Part shown: one piece after another, positions 59,973 to 64,000 of the stretch
Position numbering within the stretch: the stretch's first letter is position 1
How the letters are laid out: each line of letters starts with the position of its first letter
Assembly: GCA_965652395.1 (NCBI GenBank)
Contig: CBFGUW010000003.1
Span: 104,569 to 168,568 of the forward strand
Length of the DNA: 64,000 bases
Reading direction: 5' to 3'
Origin: Saccharospirillum sp965652395
GTDB taxonomy: Bacteria; Pseudomonadota; Gammaproteobacteria; Pseudomonadales; Natronospirillaceae
The notes under the pieces: model-generated
What the model was told of the DNA's origin: nothing
The model's database searches: none
Seen by the model: only the letters and a program-made list of their open reading frames with translations
Program-made: the position numbers and the translations under genes

Positions 59973-61472
59973 ATGGAAAACAGTATTCCGGTGAAAAGAG
60001 AATGGAGCTTGAAGCAGGAGGTGTTGCTGCTTGGCTTCATGGTAGGAGTCATCGCCGAACGTAGCCTTTGGCTTGGAATAGCAGGCCCCGGGCTGGTGCT
60101 CACCGTTGGGGCCTTGGCGTTCGCTTCGGTGTGGATCGCTTCGCGTACCGGCCTTTCTTGGCGTAAAACGGTGGTGTCCTGGTCCGCTCTTGCCGTAGTC
60201 GCCTCAGTCGCCACGCTGTTCAGGGCCTCTGTGGCATTGCAGTTGACGTTCATGCTGATGATCCTGCTGACGGGCTCCATGCTGCTGATGCGTATATGGG
60301 GAGCAAGGCCCGGGCGGTCTTTCATGTTGGATCATATCTTTGCGTTTGCGCTATTGCCGTTTAAGGCATTGGCGGGAATCAGCTTGCTCAGCCAACTGCG
60401 CATACCCCTGGGTGGTGCTTCGAAATGGGGAATGGCGCTGGTGCGTGGTTTTTTGTTGGCGGCTCCGCTGGTGTTGATTCTTGGCGTACTCTTCGCCTCG
60501 GCCGACGCTGCGTTTGGTCGATTGGTTGACGATGTCGGGACTGTTTTTTCCCCTGATCTGATCCGGCATCTTTTTCTTACCCTGGCTTTCGGCTGTGCGG
60601 CGGCTGGGTTGTTATTGGCGCTGACACAGACGGAACAAGCTAACCCGTTGCGTGAACTTGAGTTTCCAAAATTCGGTGCCACCGAAACGTTGATTGTGAT
60701 GGGCTCGCTGGTGGGGTTGTTTGTCTGTTTCGTGATGTTGCAGCTCAGTTACCTGTTTGGCGGGCGCGAAACCATTGAGGCGGTCTCCGGCTTAAGCTTG
60801 GCCGAGTATGCCCGAAGGGGATTCTTCGAATTGTTAGCGACAGCGATGCTTAGCCTGGCGGTATTGTTGGTCGGCAATGCGGTGAGCCTCAGTCAGTCCT
60901 GGTTTCGTCTGCTTGCGGGGTTGTTGATTGGTTGCGTGTTGGTGATATTGGTCTCGGCCGTACAGCGCTTGTGGCTTTATATCGATGAATTTGGGCTCTC
61001 GCTGGACCGGTTCAATGCGTTGGCTGTCATGGCCTGGGTTGCCGTTATGTTGCTCTGGTTCGCGGTAACAACGCTTCGGGGGCGAACCGAGCGATTTCCT
61101 GGTGGGGCTCTGTTTTCGGGTATTGCAATAGCATTCGCTATGCTGTTGGTTAATCCTCCTGCCTTGGTTGCTCGTGTGAATATCGAGCGTTCTATTCAGC
61201 GGGATGTTGAATTGGATAATTATCATTTATTGGGGCTGGGGGCGGATGCCGTTCCGGTTCTGCTGGATAGTTTGCAGGATATCTCCGCAGGTTCCCGCTG
61301 CTTTCTGGCCAATGCATTAATCCTTCGCTGGGGGCCGGCCTCCCAGGAGGCGCGGAAAGGTGCGGAAGCCGGATGGCGAGGCTGGAACCTGGCGCGAGCC
61401 CGGGCGATACGTGAGGTTGCCGCCAGGCAATCTGAACTGGAAGCGCAGTCGGCCGGGTGCGCGATTCGCTGA
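59973..61472 (+). CDS. DUF4173/DUF4153-type membrane protein
   Basis: 499 residues, strong AGGAGG site. About ten membrane helices; the conserved middle segment SGLSLAEYARRGFFELLATAML (about 272-293) is the DUF4173 hallmark. The C-terminal ~90 residues are soluble and contain HLLGLGADAVPVLLDSL. Function unknown; such genes often sit beside winged-helix regulators and small membrane proteins, as here. Confidence 0.82.
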   Translation: MENSIPVKREWSLKQEVLLLGFMVGVIAERSLWLGIAGPGLVLTVGALAFASVWIASRTGLSWRKTVVSWSALAVVASVATLFRASVALQLTFMLMILLTGSMLLMRIWGARPGRSFMLDHIFAFALLPFKALAGISLLSQLRIPLGGASKWGMALVRGFLLAAPLVLILGVLFASADAAFGRLVDDVGTVFSPDLIRHLFLTLAFGCAAAGLLLALTQTEQANPLRELEFPKFGATETLIVMGSLVGLFVCFVMLQLSYLFGGRETIEAVSGLSLAEYARRGFFELLATAMLSLAVLLVGNAVSLSQSWFRLLAGLLIGCVLVILVSAVQRLWLYIDEFGLSLDRFNALAVMAWVAVMLLWFAVTTLRGRTERFPGGALFSGIAIAFAMLLVNPPALVARVNIERSIQRDVELDNYHLLGLGADAVPVLLDSLQDISAGSRCFLANALILRWGPASQEARKGAEAGWRGWNLARARAIREVAARQSELEAQSAGCAIR

Positions 61473-61549
61473 GTTTTCGTCTCAGCCGCTCGCTCGTCCC
61501 TGGGTAAATCTGATAAGTTAACGGGCATCTACTTGAACCGTGCCCAGCG

Positions 61550-62716
61550 ATGATTCACACCCTTGCCATTGCCAACTACCGCTCCATCAGACATCTGGTG
61601 TTACCGTTGGACCAACTGAACCTCGTGACCGGGGCGAACGGCAGCGGCAAGTCCAACCTCTACCGAGGGTTACGACTACTGTGCGAGGTGGCTCAGGGCA
61701 ACGCCATTCAGGCCCTGGCTCTTGAAGGCGGACTTGAATCGGTGCTCTGGGCGGGACCGGAGAGTTTTTCGAAGGCCGTCAAAGAGGGCGCGCTCCCTGT
61801 GCAAGGCGGTCCGCGTCGTGATCCGGTGGCGTTGAAACTCGGCTTTTCGACAGATACCTTGGCTTACTCCATCGAGTTCGGCATGCCGACGCCTGTGCCC
61901 AGAACCATGTTTGGGCAGGATCCGGAAATCAAGCGGGAGTCTATCTGGTTCGGCGGCTCCTGGAATGAAAGGCGAGCTGTTGTCGAGCGCAGTGGCCCCT
62001 TGGTGAAAGCCAGAGACGACGCGGGTCATTGGCAGGTGGTCGAACAACACTTGCCCACCTTCGACAGCCTGCTTAGTCGTTTGGCGGACCCGAAAATAGC
62101 GCCGGAAGCCTTGATGCTCCGTGAGGAACTCAGATCCTGGCGTTTTTATGATCACTTTCGGTGTGATGCCGCATCTCCAGCCCGTCAACCCCAGATCGCT
62201 GTACGCACCCCCATTCTAAGCAACGAGGGGCAGGATCTCCCGGCCGCCTGGCGGACCATTGTCGAGATTGGCGACGCGGACGGACTGGCGGTCGCCGTGA
62301 ATGACGCTTTTCCCGGCGCGGAGGTGTCGGTTGTATCCAAAGGTGGGCGTTTCGAATTATTGTTCCATCAACCCGGTTTATTGCGCCCATTGACCCAAGC
62401 GGAACTTTCGGATGGAACCTTGAGATACCTGTTATTGATCGCGGCGTTAATGACCTCTCGGCCACCGCCATTGATGGTGCTGAATGAGCCCGAAACCAGT
62501 TTACACCCAGATTTATTGCCTCCACTCGGCCGATTAATGCGAAAATACGCCGAGGAAAACCAGCTCTGGGTAGTTTCCCACGCTCCCTCTCTGCAAGAGG
62601 TTTTAAGGGCTGAAAATGGCACGAATCATATATTATTGGACAAAGAACTGAGCGAAACCTTCGCACAAGGACAGGACCTGTTGAATGCGCCTGTCTGGAA
62701 TTGGCCCAGACGTTGA
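61550..62716 (+). CDS. RecF/OLD-like AAA ATPase
   Basis: 388 residues. Walker A GANGSGKS (28-35) in NYRSIRHLVLPLDQLNLVTG is typical of AAA_21/RecF-type ATPases. A signature ELSDGTLRYL (about 285), Walker B LMVLNEPETSLHPDL (about 305) and the switch VVSHAP (about 342) follow. No TOPRIM domain is attached, so a nuclease role is not implied. Followed after 54 bases by the transglutaminase gene. Role unknown. Confidence 0.88.
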   Translation: MIHTLAIANYRSIRHLVLPLDQLNLVTGANGSGKSNLYRGLRLLCEVAQGNAIQALALEGGLESVLWAGPESFSKAVKEGALPVQGGPRRDPVALKLGFSTDTLAYSIEFGMPTPVPRTMFGQDPEIKRESIWFGGSWNERRAVVERSGPLVKARDDAGHWQVVEQHLPTFDSLLSRLADPKIAPEALMLREELRSWRFYDHFRCDAASPARQPQIAVRTPILSNEGQDLPAAWRTIVEIGDADGLAVAVNDAFPGAEVSVVSKGGRFELLFHQPGLLRPLTQAELSDGTLRYLLLIAALMTSRPPPLMVLNEPETSLHPDLLPPLGRLMRKYAEENQLWVVSHAPSLQEVLRAENGTNHILLDKELSETFAQGQDLLNAPVWNWPRR

Positions 62717-62770
62717 GTCATGGCATTGGTAAAGCGTTTTCTTTCCTTAACCGCATGAGCATTCAATAAG

Positions 62771-63367
62771 ATGAATCCCTATTTAGCGTCTTCCGAATAC
62801 ATTGATTGGGACCACCCCTCCATAAAGGCACAGGCGGCGGAACTGGCGGGCGGTTGCGAGAGTCCGGAGCAAATTGCTGAACGATGCTTCGTGTTTGTGC
62901 GCGACCAGATTCGGCACAGTTGGGATCACAAGCAAAACCCGGTCACCTGCAAAGCCTCGGATGTGCTGCGGCATGCAACGGGCTACTGTTACGCCAAAAG
63001 CCATTTGCTGGCTGCCCTGCTTCGCGCTAACAGTATTCCTGCCGGGCTGTGTTACCAACGCTTAACCATCTCAGGTGATCAACCGCCGTTTTGCCTGCAT
63101 GGTTTGAATGCTGTTTATTTGGAGCCCTATGGTTGGTATCGGGTGGATGCGCGTGGCAATAAGGCGGGCGTCACTGCCGAGTTTTGCCCTCCCATTGAAA
63201 AGCTGGCGTTTCCCATTTTGACGGAAGGAGAGGCCGATCTTCCTGAAGTGTGGGCGGAGCCTTTACCCGTAGTGGTTAATGCACTGGAAAATGGGGAAAC
63301 CTATGAAGAGGTGGCCGACAACCTGCCGGATGTTTATGTCTTTGGTCACTTGTTGCGCTCGCCATGA
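62771..63367 (+). CDS. Transglutaminase-like protein
   Basis: 198 residues with the catalytic triad of the transglutaminase-like superfamily: Cys73 in ATGYCYAKSHLLAALLRA, His110 in CLHGLNAVYL and Asp126 in YRVDARGN. Cytoplasmic, no signal peptide. Likely a cysteine peptidase or amidase. Its stop overlaps the Crp-type gene by ATGA. Confidence 0.9.
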   Translation: MNPYLASSEYIDWDHPSIKAQAAELAGGCESPEQIAERCFVFVRDQIRHSWDHKQNPVTCKASDVLRHATGYCYAKSHLLAALLRANSIPAGLCYQRLTISGDQPPFCLHGLNAVYLEPYGWYRVDARGNKAGVTAEFCPPIEKLAFPILTEGEADLPEVWAEPLPVVVNALENGETYEEVADNLPDVYVFGHLLRSP

Positions 63368-63951
63368 TCGCGCCGGAATCCCTTGCTGAGTTTTTTAGTG
63401 GCGTATTACGACCGGCCGGGGCTGAGCTGTCAGACCCTGGCGAGCTGGTCGAGTGGCTGACGCTAAAGGAATACAAGGCAAAAACACCCCTTGTTCAGGC
63501 CGGGCAACCATGGCGGCGTTTATTCTATGTGGAGCGTGGTCTGGTGCGTTTGTTTTATTCCGATAAAGACGGCCGGGAGTTTAACAAAGGTTTCTTTACC
63601 GAAGGCCATTGTATGTGGCCAGTCGCTCCGCGTGATCGATATTTCGGCGTGCTATTTCATATTGAAACGATTGAAGAGAGCCATTTAATCGAGTGGGATG
63701 TTGACCGCATGGAGGCGTACCTCGATACCAAGGGGTATTGGCAGGCATTTTCTTTATACTACGCGCAAGCGTTACTCGAAACCAAATTCCAGCGCGAGCA
63801 CGATCTGTTAACGCTGAGTGCGAAAGAACACTACCAACAACTGTGCAGAGCCAGGCCAGACTGGGTTTCGCGAATTCCAGATTACCATTTGGCGTCTTAC
63901 CTGGGTGTTACCAGTGTTCAGCTCTCTCGACTGAAAAGAGGTCTTAACTGA
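63364..63951 (+). CDS. Crp/Fnr-family transcriptional regulator
   Basis: 195 residues. A cNMP-binding-like domain (about 30-125, LVQAGQPWRRLFYVERGLVRLFYSDKDGREF) is followed by a short HTH (about 160-195, RIPDYHLASYLGVTSVQLSRLKRGL). The cAMP-specific RS/ER residues are not clearly present, so ligand binding is unlikely to be cAMP. It overlaps the transglutaminase gene start-to-stop. The last 49 bases of the window show nothing. Confidence 0.88.
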   Translation: MIAPESLAEFFSGVLRPAGAELSDPGELVEWLTLKEYKAKTPLVQAGQPWRRLFYVERGLVRLFYSDKDGREFNKGFFTEGHCMWPVAPRDRYFGVLFHIETIEESHLIEWDVDRMEAYLDTKGYWQAFSLYYAQALLETKFQREHDLLTLSAKEHYQQLCRARPDWVSRIPDYHLASYLGVTSVQLSRLKRGLN

Positions 63952-64000
63952 CGTGGTCAAGCAGATATTACCAACCCAGTTAAGCTACTTTCTGTAGGCT

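Overview
The window is a chromosomal segment of a free-living gammaproteobacterium of fairly high GC content. Its gene order matches the Pseudomonas/Marinobacter/Oceanospirillales group. The run aspS-yebC-ruvCAB-tolQRAB-pal-cpoB-queC-tRNA-Lys, followed by nadA-M48 peptidase-TusA-like-perM-bcp-dapA-bamC-MBL-purC, is almost the order I recall from Pseudomonas aeruginosa. The genus cannot be fixed from the sequence alone. Nothing looks like a prophage, ICE or plasmid; almost all genes are chromosomal housekeeping or ordinary accessory genes.

Layout. 1-5.7 kb (minus strand): the cbb3 oxidase genes ccoNOQP and the assembly genes ccoG, ccoH and (cut by the window edge) ccoI, with an FNR/ANR-like box upstream of ccoN. 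5.8-8.3 kb: a PilZ-like protein, acylphosphatase and a small lytic transglycosylase. 8.4-19 kb: aspS, yebC, the Holliday junction genes ruvCAB, the Tol-Pal envelope system, queC and two identical tRNA-Lys genes. 19.6-27.5 kb: nadA, a BepA-like chaperone/protease, a TusA-like sulfur carrier, perM, bcp, dapA, bamC, a metallo-hydrolase and purC. 27.5-36 kb: an outer-membrane protein, a TetR regulator with an SDR gene and operator palindromes, the NAD(P)HX repair enzyme, an uncharacterised lipoprotein and a large membrane protein, an FKBP isomerase, and two identical tRNA-Asn genes.

36-46 kb: small membrane proteins, a YheT-type hydrolase, rlmM, tusA, a MATE exporter, epmC, a beta-hydroxyacid dehydrogenase, rhlB and pdxB. 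This part also holds two 126-bp palindromic elements with the same geometry but different, self-complementary arms. 46-58.8 kb: an ankyrin-repeat gene broken by one amber codon, an EamA transporter, alpha-carbonic anhydrase, a two-component system divergent from a serine hydrolase, a LuxR regulator, an 813-aa S49 peptidase with a beta-rich N-terminal domain, an alcohol dehydrogenase, a second YebC-family protein, a double-SH3 protein and a LysE exporter. 58.9-64 kb: a membrane protein, winged-helix regulator and DUF4173 membrane protein that appear to share an operator motif, then an AAA ATPase, a transglutaminase-like protein and a Crp-family regulator.

The items most worth a second look are the twin palindromic elements (about 36.2 and 42.8 kb), the S49 peptidase fusion, the operator-linked winged-helix/DUF4173 cluster with a possibly leaderless mRNA, the structured rhlB leader, the TonB-like proline-rich TolA, and the uncharacterised coiled-coil membrane proteins. 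I did not find a clear new defence or mobile system.
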